From contig JBCFBK010000015.1 in NCBI GenBank assembly GCA_038562555.1, positions 42,011-106,010 on the forward strand: a DNA stretch of 64,000 nt. The letters run 5' to 3'. A program made the translations under genes and the position numbers. The notes beneath the pieces are model-generated. The model saw nothing but the letters and a program-made list of their open reading frames with translations, was not told the origin of the DNA and ran no database searches. Shown one piece after another: positions 1 to 8,890 of the stretch (within the stretch, counting starts at the first letter, position 1; each line of letters opens with the position of its first letter). Source of the stretch: JBCFBK01 sp038562555 (GTDB taxonomy: Bacteria > Bacteroidota > Bacteroidia > Bacteroidales > Prolixibacteraceae).

Positions 1-837
1 GATAAATTAAGTATGGGACTTGCAAAGCTGGCTGAAGAAGATCCAACTTTTAAAGTTCATACCGATGAAGTTTCGGGCCAGACCATTATTCGTGGTATGG
101 GCGAACTTCACCTGGAAATTATTGTGGATCGTCTCCGGCGCGAGTTCAAGGTTGAATGTAACCAGGGTAAACCGCAGGTTGCCTACAAGGAAGCAATCAG
201 CAAAGAGGTTCAGCTGCGCGAAGTATTTAAGAAACAGTCGGGCGGACGCGGTAAGTTTGCCGACATCATCGTCAGGGTTGAACCTGCAGAAGAAGGTAAA
301 CTCGGACTTACGTTTGTTGACGCTGTGAAAGGTGGTAATATTCCGAGAGAATATATTCCTTCTGTTGAGAAGGGCTTTAAAGAAGCGATGCTAAACGGTC
401 CGCTGGCCGGATTCCAGTTAGACAGCCTGAAAGTGACCCTGCTCGATGGTTCATTCCATGCTGTCGACTCCGACTCGTTGTCGTTCGAGATTTGCGCCCG
501 CCAGGCTTTTAAAAGCGCTGCATCGAAAGCAGGACCAAAGCTGCTCGAACCGATCATGAAATCGGAAATTGTCACTCCTGAAGAATACATGGGCGATATT
601 ATTGCTGATATGAACCGTCGTCGCGGACAAATACTGGGCATGGAGGAAAAATCGGGTGCCCGTGTTGTTCGCGTAACTGTTCCGCTCTCTGAGATCTTTG
701 GTTATGTGACGGTACTTAGAACATTGTCTTCCGGACGTGCAACTTCATCGATGGAGTTCTCGCATTACGAAGAAGTTCCGAAGGCACTGGCCATTAAGGT
801 ACTTGAGGAAATTAAAGGTAAAGTAGAATTATTATAA
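1..837 (+). CDS. fusA: Elongation factor G, C-terminal part (5' end outside window)
   Basis: The frame is open from the first base, so the gene starts upstream and only about the last 278 residues are present. EF-G is the GTPase that moves tRNA and mRNA through the ribosome after peptide bond formation. The fragment has the GMGELHLE motif at fragment residues 32-39, typical of the region after the GTPase and domain II, followed by domains IV and V. The G-domain is not in the window. The stop lies only 12 bases before rpsJ, which indicates that the str-type and S10-type clusters are joined. EF-G paralogues exist in some Bacteroidota, but the position in front of rpsJ favours the main fusA copy. 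Confidence 0.95.
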   Translation, partial: DKLSMGLAKLAEEDPTFKVHTDEVSGQTIIRGMGELHLEIIVDRLRREFKVECNQGKPQVAYKEAISKEVQLREVFKKQSGGRGKFADIIVRVEPAEEGKLGLTFVDAVKGGNIPREYIPSVEKGFKEAMLNGPLAGFQLDSLKVTLLDGSFHAVDSDSLSFEICARQAFKSAASKAGPKLLEPIMKSEIVTPEEYMGDIIADMNRRRGQILGMEEKSGARVVRVTVPLSEIFGYVTVLRTLSSGRATSSMEFSHYEEVPKALAIKVLEEIKGKVELL

Positions 838-849
838 TTAAATTTCGCT

Positions 850-1155
850 ATGAGTCAAAAGATCAGGATCAAGCTGAAATCGTATGATCATAACCTGGTT
901 GACAAATCGGCTGAGAAGATCGTCAAGACTGTTAAGACTACCGGTGCTGTTGTTAGCGGACCAATTCCGCTGCCAACACATAAACGGATTTTTACAGTAC
1001 TCCGGTCAACGTTCGTAAACAAAAAATCACGCGAACAGTTTCAGTTGTCTTCTTACAAGAGGTTGATCGACATTTACAGCTCAACAGCAAAAACAATTGA
1101 CGCCTTAATGAAGCTTGAATTGCCAAGTGGCGTGGAAGTAGAAATTAAAGTTTGA
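850..1155 (+). CDS. rpsJ: 30S ribosomal protein S10
   Basis: This 101-residue protein aligns along its whole length with S10 (NusE), a protein of the 30S head that also works with NusB in transcription antitermination. The conserved PIPLPTHKRIFTVLRS segment is at about residues 39-54. It is the first gene of the S10-spc-alpha series, with 12 bases to fusA and 21 bases to rplC. I see no separate promoter in front of it, so it is probably transcribed together with fusA. Confidence 0.97.
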   Translation: MSQKIRIKLKSYDHNLVDKSAEKIVKTVKTTGAVVSGPIPLPTHKRIFTVLRSTFVNKKSREQFQLSSYKRLIDIYSSTAKTIDALMKLELPSGVEVEIKV

Positions 1156-1176
1156 TAACCTGTAAAAAAAGAAAAA

Positions 1177-1794
1177 ATGGCAGGATTAATCGGTAAAAAA
1201 ATCGGAATGACTTCCGTATTCAGTGTTGAGGGGAAAAACATCCCATGCACTGTGATTGAGGCCGGTCCTTGTGTTGTTACACAGGTGAAGACGGTTGAAA
1301 CCGATGGCTATGAAGCCTTGCAGCTTGGGTTTGGTGAAAAAAAAGAAAAGAACACCAGCAAAGCTGAATTTGGTCATTTCCAGAAAGTGGGAGTGGGGCC
1401 AAGGCGACATGTCGTTGAGTTTCGTGATTACAAAGGGGAATATAAACCCGGCGACACCATTACTGTTGATGTGATCAGCGAAGAAGGCTGGGTTGATATC
1501 AGCGGCATAACAAAAGGTAAAGGATTTCAGGGTGTCGTGAAACGGCATGGATTCGGTGGTGTAGGCGATGCCACACATGGTCAGCATAACCGGCTGAGGG
1601 CCCCGGGTTCACTGGGCGCTTCTTCGTTCCCTTCCAGGGTTTTTAAAGGTATGCGTATGGCTGGTCGTGATGGCGGTGATAAAAGGACCGTTCAAAACCT
1701 GAAAGTTCTGAAAATTATTCCGGAGTCAAACCTGATCGTTGTTAAAGGATCGGTTCCCGGCGCAAAAGGTTCAACAGTAATTATTTATCAGTAA
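1177..1794 (+). CDS. rplC: 50S ribosomal protein L3
   Basis: L3 is an early assembly protein that reaches from the subunit surface to the peptidyl transferase centre. The 205-residue product starts MAGLIGKKIGMTSVF, the usual bacterial N-terminus, and keeps the central loop GQHNRLRAPGSLGASS that approaches the catalytic centre. Length is close to the family norm of about 205-210. Its stop overlaps the rplD start as TAATG, which suggests translational coupling. Confidence 0.97.
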   Translation: MAGLIGKKIGMTSVFSVEGKNIPCTVIEAGPCVVTQVKTVETDGYEALQLGFGEKKEKNTSKAEFGHFQKVGVGPRRHVVEFRDYKGEYKPGDTITVDVISEEGWVDISGITKGKGFQGVVKRHGFGGVGDATHGQHNRLRAPGSLGASSFPSRVFKGMRMAGRDGGDKRTVQNLKVLKIIPESNLIVVKGSVPGAKGSTVIIYQ

Positions 1795-2423
1795 TGGAAG
1801 TACAAGTAATCAATACAGCCGGAAAAGAAACCGGAAGAACGGTCGTATTAAACGACCAGATCTTCGGTATTGAGCCCAGCGATCACGCCATTTATCTGGA
1901 TGTTAAGCAATACCTGGCCAACAAGCGTCAGGGTACCCATGCTTCCAAGGAAAGAGGTGATGTGGCAGGAAGTACCAAAAAGATCAAGAAGCAGAAAGGC
2001 ACAGGCGGAGCCCGTGCAGGCGCTATTACATCTCCCGTCTTCCGTGGCGGTGGTCGTGTTTTTGGTCCGCGCCCCCGGAATTACAGTTTCAAGCTTAATA
2101 AAAAAGTTAAGGTTTTGGCACGCCTGTCCGCGCTCACTTACAAAGCCCAGGCAAGCGATATTATGATCCTGGAGGATTTCACCCTCGAACTCCCGAAAAC
2201 AAAAGAATTGCTGGCTATTGGTAATAATCTGAATATTACCAATAAAAAGTCACTTTTCGTTTTACCGGAAGAAAATAAAAACATATATTTGTCATCCAGA
2301 AATTTAGACGACATATCTGTTGTAACAGCTTCTGAATTAAGTACATACCAAATTATGAATGCAAAGAAGATCGTCTTCTTTGAAAGTTCTGTTGGTAAAT
2401 TAGTGGAACAATTTAAGATTTAG
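1794..2423 (+). CDS. rplD: 50S ribosomal protein L4
   Basis: L4 binds 23S rRNA and sends a long loop into the wall of the nascent peptide tunnel. The loop is visible as the basic glycine-rich stretch KKQKGTGGARAGA in the first third of the 209-residue protein. In enterobacteria L4 represses its own operon, but no equivalent leader can be recognised here. The start codon overlaps the rplC stop by one base. Confidence 0.97.
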   Translation: MEVQVINTAGKETGRTVVLNDQIFGIEPSDHAIYLDVKQYLANKRQGTHASKERGDVAGSTKKIKKQKGTGGARAGAITSPVFRGGGRVFGPRPRNYSFKLNKKVKVLARLSALTYKAQASDIMILEDFTLELPKTKELLAIGNNLNITNKKSLFVLPEENKNIYLSSRNLDDISVVTASELSTYQIMNAKKIVFFESSVGKLVEQFKI

Positions 2424-2434
2424 GGGGATAGGAA

Positions 2435-2725
2435 ATGGACATTTTAATTAAACCCATCGTAACGGAAAAGATGACGGGATTAGGGACTACCCTGAGCCGT
2501 TATGGTTTTGTCGTTCGGAAAGATGCCAATAAGCAACAGATTAAAAAAGCAGTTGAGAGTCTTTATCAGGTCAGCGTTTCTTCGGTTAATACCATGATTT
2601 ATGGTGGTAAACGTAAAAGCCGTTACACCAAAGGCGGTATTATCAACGGTACGACAGGCGCCTTCAAAAAGGCAATTGTCACCCTTGCGGAAGGAGATAC
2701 GATTGACTTTTACAGTAATATATAA
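2435..2725 (+). CDS. rplW: 50S ribosomal protein L23
   Basis: L23 sits at the exit of the peptide tunnel and is the docking site for trigger factor and the signal recognition particle. The 96-residue product begins MDILIKPIVTEKMT, the usual conserved start, and carries the basic GGKRKSRYTKGG loop. It lies 11 bases after rplD and 8 bases before rplB in the standard order. Confidence 0.97.
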   Translation: MDILIKPIVTEKMTGLGTTLSRYGFVVRKDANKQQIKKAVESLYQVSVSSVNTMIYGGKRKSRYTKGGIINGTTGAFKKAIVTLAEGDTIDFYSNI

Positions 2726-2733
2726 TTAATAAA

Positions 2734-3558
2734 ATGGCAGTAAGAAAATTAAATCCAGTTACTCCGGGTCAAAGGCATAAAGTTATTGGTGCTTTTGACA
2801 CGATTACTGCATCAACGCCTGAGAAATCATTGTTAAAGCCCATGCAACGGTCCGGTGGTCGTAATAACCAGGGACGCATGACAATGAGGTATATAGGTGG
2901 AGGGCACAAAAAGAGATACCGTTCAATCGATTTCAAACGCGAAAAAGATGGTATCCCCGCTCGTGTAGATTCAATTCAGTACGATCCAAACCGTACCTCA
3001 CGGATTGCGCTGCTGGTGTATGCAGATGGTGAAAAGCGTTATATGCTTGCACCGAATGGTTTACAGGCAGGACAAACGGTATTGAGCGGTTCGGGGATTG
3101 CACCTGAAATTGGAAATTCCCTTCCACTGGGAGAAATACCTCTTGGAACTTTGGTTCACAACATTGAACTCCACCCGGGGCAGGGGGGAGTTATGGCGCG
3201 TAGTGCAGGAACTTATGCCCAGCTAACATCCAGGGAAGGAAAGTACGCTATCGTAAAATTGCCTTCCGGCGAATCCAGAATGGTGCTTGTTACTTGCAAG
3301 GCTACTGTTGGAACTGTTGGAAATACGGAACACAACCTGGAACGCTCGGGCAAAGCCGGTCGTTCAAGATGGTTGGGGAGAAGGCCACGTGTGCGTGGTG
3401 TTGTCATGAATCCGGTCGATCACCCGATGGGTGGTGGAGAAGGACGTGCTTCGGGAGGACATCCCCGTTCACGCAAGGGCCTGTTGGCAAAAGGGTACAA
3501 AACCCGTACGCCGAAAAAGGCTTCCAATAAGTACATTGTAGAAAGACGCAAGAAATAA
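2734..3558 (+). CDS. rplB: 50S ribosomal protein L2
   Basis: L2 is needed for subunit association and peptidyl transferase activity. The 274-residue length is typical. The N-terminal GGRNNQGRMTMRYIGGGHKK segment and the C-terminal NPVDHPMGGGEGRASGGHP segment, which contacts the catalytic centre, are both present. Most bacteria have HPHGGGEG here; this protein has methionine instead of the second histidine. Gene order is standard. Confidence 0.98.
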   Translation: MAVRKLNPVTPGQRHKVIGAFDTITASTPEKSLLKPMQRSGGRNNQGRMTMRYIGGGHKKRYRSIDFKREKDGIPARVDSIQYDPNRTSRIALLVYADGEKRYMLAPNGLQAGQTVLSGSGIAPEIGNSLPLGEIPLGTLVHNIELHPGQGGVMARSAGTYAQLTSREGKYAIVKLPSGESRMVLVTCKATVGTVGNTEHNLERSGKAGRSRWLGRRPRVRGVVMNPVDHPMGGGEGRASGGHPRSRKGLLAKGYKTRTPKKASNKYIVERRKK

Positions 3559-3573
3559 TAAAAGGAGTAGAAT

Positions 3574-3840
3574 ATGAGTCGTTCATTAAAAAAAGGTCCT
3601 TTCATTGCCTGGAAACTGGAAAAGAAGGTATTGGCTATGAATGAAGCAGGCAAGAAGTCTGTCATTAAGACCTGGGCCAGGGCATCAGTAATCTCTCCTG
3701 ATTTTGTAGGGCACACCATTGCAGTTCACAACGGGAACAAGTTTATACCTGTGTACGTGACCGAAAATATGGTTGGCCATAAGCTCGGTGAATTTGCACC
3801 TACAAGAACATTCAGGGGACATGCCGGAAACAGAAAATAG
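3574..3840 (+). CDS. rpsS: 30S ribosomal protein S19
   Basis: S19 forms a complex with S13 in the 30S head near the A-site tRNA. The 88-residue protein starts MSRSLKKGPF and has the conserved GHKLGEFAPTRTF motif near its end. An AAAGGAG sequence lies about 8 bases before the start codon; Shine-Dalgarno motifs are uncommon in this phylum, so it is worth noting. Confidence 0.97.
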   Translation: MSRSLKKGPFIAWKLEKKVLAMNEAGKKSVIKTWARASVISPDFVGHTIAVHNGNKFIPVYVTENMVGHKLGEFAPTRTFRGHAGNRK

Positions 3841-3876
3841 GCATGAGTTTCTCATTAATTATTAAAAGAATTTACG

Positions 3877-4290
3877 ATGGGTGCTAGAAAAAGAAATAGA
3901 GCAAATGAACTGAAAGAAGCAAAAAAGACACAATATTTTGCCGTATTGAAGGATTGCCCTACTTCCCCGCGAAAAATGAGGCTTATTGCCGACATGGTTC
4001 GTGGCGTGGAAGTGAACAGGGCGCTGGATCTCCTGAAATTTTCGGCAAAAGAAGCTTCCGGTAAAGTTGAAAAATTATTAATGTCGGCTGTTGCCAACTG
4101 GCAGGCGAAAAACGAAGGAACCCGCCTGGAAGAAAGCAATCTGTACGTGAAAACAATTGCCGTTGATTCAGGCCGTATCCTGAAACGTCTGCGTCCGGCC
4201 CCGCAAGGCCGTGCCCACCGCATCAGGAAACGTTCCAATCATGTTACGCTGTGCATTGATAGCAAGAATGTAAAAACCGATAACGAATAA
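3877..4290 (+). CDS. rplV: 50S ribosomal protein L22
   Basis: L22 contacts all domains of 23S rRNA and its long hairpin lines the peptide tunnel. The 137-residue product has the SPRKMRLIADMVRG segment near residue 30 and the hairpin RILKRLRPAPQGRAHRIRKR near the C-terminus. It is slightly longer than the E. coli protein (110) because of an N-terminal basic extension, a form usual in Bacteroidota. Confidence 0.97.
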   Translation: MGARKRNRANELKEAKKTQYFAVLKDCPTSPRKMRLIADMVRGVEVNRALDLLKFSAKEASGKVEKLLMSAVANWQAKNEGTRLEESNLYVKTIAVDSGRILKRLRPAPQGRAHRIRKRSNHVTLCIDSKNVKTDNE

Positions 4291-4300
4291 ATAGTAATAC

Positions 4301-5047
4301 ATGGGACAAAAAGTTAATCCAATCGCTAATCGCTTAGGAATTATCCGTGGATGGGATTCCAACTGGTTCGGTGGAAACGACTATGGTGACAAGCTGGTTG
4401 AAGATTCAAAGATCCGCGAATACCTCAACGCCCGTTTGGCGAAAGCAAGTATTTCAAGGATTATCATTGAAAGGACACTGAAGCTTATTACCATCACTGT
4501 TCACACCTCAAGACCCGGTATTATTATTGGTAAAGGTGGGCAGGAAGTTGACAAACTGAAAGAAGAGCTGAGAAAAATCACCAATAAGGAGGTTCAGATC
4601 AATATCTTCGAAATCAAAAGGCCTGAACTGGATGCCAAAATCGTGGCAAACAATGTAGCCCGCCAGATTGAAGGCAAAATTGCTTACCGTCGTGCTGTTA
4701 AGATGGCGATTGCCTCTACCATGAGAATGGGAGCACAGGGAATTAAAATCATGGTTTCCGGACGTCTGAACGGTGCCGAAATGGCACGCTCTGAAATGTA
4801 CAAGGACGGCCGTACCCCGTTACACACGCTGAGAGCTGACATTGATTACGCCCTGGCTGAAGCTTTGACCAAAACAGGGTTGCTTGGTGTTAAAGTCTGG
4901 ATATGTAAAGGAGAAGTTTACGGTAAACGTGACCTGTCGCCTAACCTCGGACAAAAGTCGGCTGGCAACGCACCCAGTGGTGCTCCCCGTGGCGGAAACC
5001 GCGGTGGCAGAGATGGTGGCGGTGGTTTCAGAAAGAAAAGAAAATAA
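4301..5047 (+). CDS. rpsC: 30S ribosomal protein S3 with Gly/Arg-rich tail
   Basis: S3 lies at the mRNA entry of the 30S subunit and helps unwind mRNA. The 248-residue protein has the KH-domain signature GIIIGKGGQEVDKLKEEL in its N-terminal half. The C-terminal 30 residues are rich in glycine and arginine (GAPRGGNRGGRDGGGG), a low-complexity RNA-binding type tail absent from the E. coli protein. The start is supported by the MGQKVNPIA opening. Confidence 0.97.
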   Translation: MGQKVNPIANRLGIIRGWDSNWFGGNDYGDKLVEDSKIREYLNARLAKASISRIIIERTLKLITITVHTSRPGIIIGKGGQEVDKLKEELRKITNKEVQINIFEIKRPELDAKIVANNVARQIEGKIAYRRAVKMAIASTMRMGAQGIKIMVSGRLNGAEMARSEMYKDGRTPLHTLRADIDYALAEALTKTGLLGVKVWICKGEVYGKRDLSPNLGQKSAGNAPSGAPRGGNRGGRDGGGGFRKKRK

Positions 5048-5072
5048 TCGGAAACCTTTTAACTGAAAGAGG

Positions 5073-5507
5073 ATGTTACAACCAAAAAGAACAAAATTTA
5101 GAAGAGTCCAGAAAGGACGGATGAAAGGCAATGCCCAGCGCGGTAATCAGCTTGCATTCGGCTCTTTCGGTATAAAGACGCTGGAGTCGGCATGGCTCAC
5201 CGGCCGCCAGATTGAGGCAGCCCGTGTTGCCGTGACCAGGCACATGCAGCGCCAGGGTCAGATATGGATCCGTGTTTTCCCCGATAAGCCAATTACCAAA
5301 AAGCCTGCCGAAGTGCGGATGGGTAAAGGTAAGGGTGCTCCTGAAGGATTTGTTGCACCGGTAACGCCGGGGCGTATTTTAATCGAAGCAGAAGGTGTTC
5401 CTTTTGAAATGGCGAAAGAAGCCCTTCGTTTAGCCGCTCAGAAATTGCCCGTCACAACAAAGTTTGTGGTCAGACGTGATTTTGTTGAATCTGAAAAAGA
5501 AGACTAA
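5073..5507 (+). CDS. rplP: 50S ribosomal protein L16
   Basis: L16 binds near the A-site tRNA elbow and is a late assembly protein. The 144-residue product starts MLQPKRTKFRRVQKGRMKG, an unmistakable L16 opening, and has the GKGKGAPEGFVAPV loop in the second half. It is followed by rpmC after two bases, so the genes are tightly coupled. Confidence 0.97.
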   Translation: MLQPKRTKFRRVQKGRMKGNAQRGNQLAFGSFGIKTLESAWLTGRQIEAARVAVTRHMQRQGQIWIRVFPDKPITKKPAEVRMGKGKGAPEGFVAPVTPGRILIEAEGVPFEMAKEALRLAAQKLPVTTKFVVRRDFVESEKED

Positions 5508-5509
5508 GA

Positions 5510-5707
5510 ATGAAAACTTCTGAAATTAAAGAACTGTCAGACAAGGAAATTCTGGAAAGAATTCATCTTGAAAATGAGACCTTGATCCGTCTGAATATGA
5601 ACCATGCGGTTTCTCCGCTCGACAACCCGATGAAAATCAAAGTTGCCCGCCGGAATGTCGCACGCCTGAAGACCATCATGCGTCAAAGGGAATTAAATAA
5701 AAATTAA
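5510..5707 (+). CDS. rpmC: 50S ribosomal protein L29
   Basis: L29 is a small helical protein at the tunnel exit, next to L23. The 65-residue sequence begins MKTSEIKELSDKEILERI and ends with the helix carrying NPMKIKVARRNVARLKTI, as expected for the family. It lies two bases after rplP. Confidence 0.95.
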   Translation: MKTSEIKELSDKEILERIHLENETLIRLNMNHAVSPLDNPMKIKVARRNVARLKTIMRQRELNKN

Positions 5708-5719
5708 TTTGTGTAGGTG

Positions 5720-5977
5720 ATGGAAACAAGAAATCTGAGAAAAGAGCGTATCGGGGTAGTGGTCAGCGACAAAATGGATAAAACCATCGTTGTAGCCGTT
5801 AAACTGAAAGAAAAACACCCTATTTACGGTAAGTTCGTTAACAAGACCACCCGGTTTTATGTTCACGATGAGCAAAAAGCCTGCAACGTCGGCGACTTAG
5901 TCAGGATTATGGAAACACGTCCGCTGAGCAAGAGCAAACGTTGGAGATTTGTAGAAATTATTGAAAGAGCTAAGTAA
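5720..5977 (+). CDS. rpsQ: 30S ribosomal protein S17
   Basis: S17 is an OB-fold protein that binds 16S rRNA early in 30S assembly. I chose the ATG at 5720, giving 85 residues (METRNLRKERIG), over the in-frame GTG three bases upstream because the ATG matches the usual start. The VVSDKMDKTIVV and HDE motifs are conserved. Confidence 0.95.
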   Translation: METRNLRKERIGVVVSDKMDKTIVVAVKLKEKHPIYGKFVNKTTRFYVHDEQKACNVGDLVRIMETRPLSKSKRWRFVEIIERAK

Positions 5978-5979
5978 TC

Positions 5980-6345
5980 ATGATACAACAGGAATCAAGA
6001 TGTACAGTAGCCGATAACAGCGGGGCAAAGGAAGTGCTTTGTATTCGTGTATTGGGCGGAACAAGAAAGCGCTATGCAACGCTGGGCGATGTTGTGGTAG
6101 TAACGGTTAAAAGTGCTATCCCAAGCAGTGATATGAAAAAGGGAACTGTGTCAAAAGCAATTGTGGTCAGAACCAAAAAGGAAGTGCGCCGTCCCGACGG
6201 TACCTACATCCGTTTTGATGACAATGCCGTGGTGTTACTGAATAATGCCGGCGAAATGCGCGGTACCCGTATTTTCGGACCTGTGGCAAGAGAACTGCGT
6301 GATCAGAATATGAAGATCATTTCCCTTGCACCAGAAGTACTTTAA
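5980..6345 (+). CDS. rplN: 50S ribosomal protein L14
   Basis: L14 forms part of the intersubunit bridge and is the docking site of the silencing factor RsfS. The 121-residue length and the opening MIQQESRCTVADNSGAKEV are typical. The conserved GTRIFGPVARELR segment is near the C-terminus. Two bases separate it from rpsQ. Confidence 0.98.
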   Translation: MIQQESRCTVADNSGAKEVLCIRVLGGTRKRYATLGDVVVVTVKSAIPSSDMKKGTVSKAIVVRTKKEVRRPDGTYIRFDDNAVVLLNNAGEMRGTRIFGPVARELRDQNMKIISLAPEVL

Positions 6346-6362
6346 TGCATAAATAAAACGCA

Positions 6363-6686
6363 ATGCAGAAAAAATTACATATTAAAAAAGGTGACACGGT
6401 TGTCGTAACCACCGGTAACGACAGAAACCGGCAGGGCAAAGTTCTGGAGGTCATCCGCGAAAAAAGCAGAGCCATTGTGGAGGGCGTTAATATGATAAAG
6501 AAACACACCAAACCCAATGCTGCAAACCCGCAGGGTGGTATTGTTGAAAAGGAAGCGCCAGTTCATATCTCCAATTTAATGCTTCTCGATCCGAAGACCG
6601 GAAGCAAGACCCGTATCGGGCGGAGACCTGGTGGCGACGGTAAGTTAGTACGTTATTCAAAAAAATCTGGAGAGGAGATTAAGTAA
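6363..6686 (+). CDS. rplX: 50S ribosomal protein L24
   Basis: L24 is an assembly initiator with a KOW motif, visible as HIKKGDTVVVTTGNDRNRQGK at the N-terminus. The product has 107 residues. Its stop codon overlaps the rplE start as TAATG. Confidence 0.97.
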   Translation: MQKKLHIKKGDTVVVTTGNDRNRQGKVLEVIREKSRAIVEGVNMIKKHTKPNAANPQGGIVEKEAPVHISNLMLLDPKTGSKTRIGRRPGGDGKLVRYSKKSGEEIK

Positions 6687-7243
6687 TGGCTTATACACCA
6701 ACACTTAAGAAGAAATATTCGGAAGAAATTATTCCTGCACTGGTGAAGGAATTCGATTACAAATCAGTGATGCAGGTTCCGAGGTTAAATAAGATTGTCC
6801 TGAATCAGGGAGTTGGAGCTGCAATTGCCGACAAGAAAATCATTGAAGTCGCTACTGAAGAGATGACAATGATTGCCGGACAAAAGGCAGTCCAAACCAA
6901 ATCAAAGAAGGACATCTCGAATTTTAAGCTTAGAAGGAAAATGCCTATCGGAGTTCGGGTAACACTCAGAAGAGAAAGAATGTATGAGTTCCTCGAACGT
7001 TTGATCAATATCTCGTTACCCCGTATCCGCGACTTCAAAGGTATTGAAAGCAAGATGGACGGACAAGGTAACTACACCCTGGGCATCCCTGAACAGATCA
7101 TCTTTCCCGAGATCAATATTGATAAGGTTAACCGGATTAACGGTATGAACATTACTTTTGTGACTTCTGCTGAAACAGACGAAGAAGGCTATGCCTTGCT
7201 GAGAGAAATGGGTTTACCTTTTAAAAACGCGAAAAAGAACTAA
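6686..7243 (+). CDS. rplE: 50S ribosomal protein L5
   Basis: L5 binds 5S rRNA and contacts the P-site tRNA and S13. The 185-residue protein shows the conserved VPRLNKIVLNQGVG and LPRIRDFKGI segments. The start overlaps rplX by one base and the stop is followed by rpsN after three bases. Confidence 0.98.
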   Translation: MAYTPTLKKKYSEEIIPALVKEFDYKSVMQVPRLNKIVLNQGVGAAIADKKIIEVATEEMTMIAGQKAVQTKSKKDISNFKLRRKMPIGVRVTLRRERMYEFLERLINISLPRIRDFKGIESKMDGQGNYTLGIPEQIIFPEINIDKVNRINGMNITFVTSAETDEEGYALLREMGLPFKNAKKN

Positions 7244-7246
7244 GTT

Positions 7247-7516
7247 ATGGCAAAAGAATCCATGAAAGCCCGTGAAGTGAAAAGGGCTGCACTTGTAGAA
7301 AAATACGCTGAAAAGAGAGCCAAACTTAAAGCAGAAGGTGATTATATCGGCTTGCAAAAGTTACCCAAGAATTCTTCACGGATACGTTTGCATAACCGCT
7401 GTAAATTAACAGGACGCCCAAAAGGTTATCTTCGTCAGTTTGGCATTAGCAGGATCAATTTCCGCGAAATGGCATCGTCAGGGTTAATTCCCGGGATCAA
7501 AAAGGCTAGTTGGTAA
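7247..7516 (+). CDS. rpsN: 30S ribosomal protein S14, zinc-independent form
   Basis: S14 is a 30S head protein. At 89 residues, and lacking the paired CxxC motifs of the short zinc-binding form (about 61 residues), this is the long C-minus type; only one cysteine (HNRCKLTGRPKG) is present. The C-terminal GISRINFREMASSGLIPG is characteristic. The gene order rplE-rpsN-rpsH is standard. Confidence 0.97.
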   Translation: MAKESMKAREVKRAALVEKYAEKRAKLKAEGDYIGLQKLPKNSSRIRLHNRCKLTGRPKGYLRQFGISRINFREMASSGLIPGIKKASW

Positions 7517-7534
7517 TTCTATAAATCAAAAGTA

Positions 7535-7942
7535 ATGAGTAAAATTACAGATCCAATAGCAGATTATCTTACACGAATCAGAAACGCGCAAAAGGCAAAG
7601 CACCGCGTCGTGGATATACCTGCATCAAATATTAAGAAGGAAATTACCAAAATCCTCAAGGAAAAAGGGTATATTCTGAATTATAAATTTGAAGAGGAGG
7701 TGAATTATCAGGGAAATATTAAAATCGCCCTGAAATACCATCCTGAAACCAAGACCCCGGCTATCCGGGCGATTACCAGGGCCAGTAAACCTGGTCTGAG
7801 ACAGTACTGCGACAGCGAGAATATTCCCCGCGTTTTGAACGGGTTGGGAATCGCAATCTTATCCACTTCCAAGGGGGTTATGACCGATAAGGAAGCACAG
7901 ACCAGCGGCATTGGTGGTGAAGTTTTATGTTATGTTTATTAA
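7535..7942 (+). CDS. rpsH: 30S ribosomal protein S8
   Basis: S8 binds the central domain of 16S rRNA and in enterobacteria also represses the spc operon. The 135-residue product starts MSKITDPIADYLTRIRNAQ and ends with a GVMTDKEAQTSGIGGEVLCYVY region typical of the family. A Shine-Dalgarno-like AGGAGGA lies just after its stop, serving rplF. Confidence 0.97.
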   Translation: MSKITDPIADYLTRIRNAQKAKHRVVDIPASNIKKEITKILKEKGYILNYKFEEEVNYQGNIKIALKYHPETKTPAIRAITRASKPGLRQYCDSENIPRVLNGLGIAILSTSKGVMTDKEAQTSGIGGEVLCYVY

Positions 7943-7956
7943 TAGGAGGAAGAACA

Positions 7957-8514
7957 ATGTCTAGGATAGGTAAATTGCCAATAGAAATTCCTGCCGGGGT
8001 AACCATAAATGTAACCCAGGACAACACCGTTGTTGTAAAGGGAAAACTCGGAGAACTTTCTCAGCCGGTAAACCCGGAAATGGAAATCGCTGTCGAAGGC
8101 AGCCAGATCATTGTAAAACGCCCAACCGAACAAAAAAGGCACCGTGCCCTTCACGGACTTTACCGTTCGTTGATCAGTAATATGGTGGTCGGTGTTTCTC
8201 AGGGATATGAAAAGAAGCTGGAACTGGTCGGTGTGGGTTACCGTGCCGAAAGCCAGGGACAACTGCTGGACCTTGTTTTGGGTTATTCACACCACATTTT
8301 TCTGGAATTGCCTCAGGAAGTGAAGGTTGAAGCAGTAACTGACAAACGGAGCAACCCCATTATTACCTTGAAAAGTTGCGATAAGCAGCTTATTGGTCAG
8401 GTTGCTGCGAAAATCAGGTCATTCAGAGCTCCTGAACCCTATAAAGGTAAAGGTGTGAAGTTTGTTGGAGAAGTGTTGCGTCGCAAGGCCGGTAAATCAG
8501 CGGGTGCTAAATAG
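7957..8514 (+). CDS. rplF: 50S ribosomal protein L6
   Basis: L6 lies near the factor-binding site of the 50S subunit. An in-frame ATG at 7927 would start inside rpsH. I use the ATG at 7957 because the protein then begins MSRIGKLPIEIP as in other L6 proteins and because AGGAGGA at 7944-7950 is well spaced for it. The resulting 185 residues include the C-terminal PEPYKGKGV motif. In this operon the ribosome binding site helps decide the start. Confidence 0.97.
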   Translation: MSRIGKLPIEIPAGVTINVTQDNTVVVKGKLGELSQPVNPEMEIAVEGSQIIVKRPTEQKRHRALHGLYRSLISNMVVGVSQGYEKKLELVGVGYRAESQGQLLDLVLGYSHHIFLELPQEVKVEAVTDKRSNPIITLKSCDKQLIGQVAAKIRSFRAPEPYKGKGVKFVGEVLRRKAGKSAGAK

Positions 8515-8528
8515 TAAAATTTGAAACC

Positions 8529-8885
8529 ATGGCTTTAACAAAACAAGAAAGAAGATACAGGATCAAAATGAGAATCCGGAAAATTGTTTCCGGGACTGCT
8601 GAAAAACCTCGCCTGAGCGTTTACAGAAGCAACAAACAGATTTATGTTCAGCTGGTCAATGACCTGACGGGAACTACGTTGCTGGCAGTTTCTTCATTGG
8701 ACAAAGAAATCAGTGCTGCAGAAGGCAACAAGACACAGCAGGCGGCGCTGGTGGGAAAAGCATTGGCAGAAAAGGCAAAAACAGCCGGAATTTCGAACGT
8801 TGTTTTTGACCGCAATGGTTATTTGTACCACGGTAGAGTTAAACAATTAGCTGATGCTGCCCGTGAAGGCGGCCTTAAATTTTAA
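8529..8885 (+). CDS. rplR: 50S ribosomal protein L18
   Basis: L18 binds 5S rRNA together with L5 and L25 and anchors it in the central protuberance. The 118-residue protein has the conserved RLSVYRSNKQIYVQ segment and the C-terminal FDRNGYLYHGRVKQLADAAREGGL. The stop overlaps an ATG of the next frame. Confidence 0.97.
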   Translation: MALTKQERRYRIKMRIRKIVSGTAEKPRLSVYRSNKQIYVQLVNDLTGTTLLAVSSLDKEISAAEGNKTQQAALVGKALAEKAKTAGISNVVFDRNGYLYHGRVKQLADAAREGGLKF

Positions 8886-8890
8886 TGATT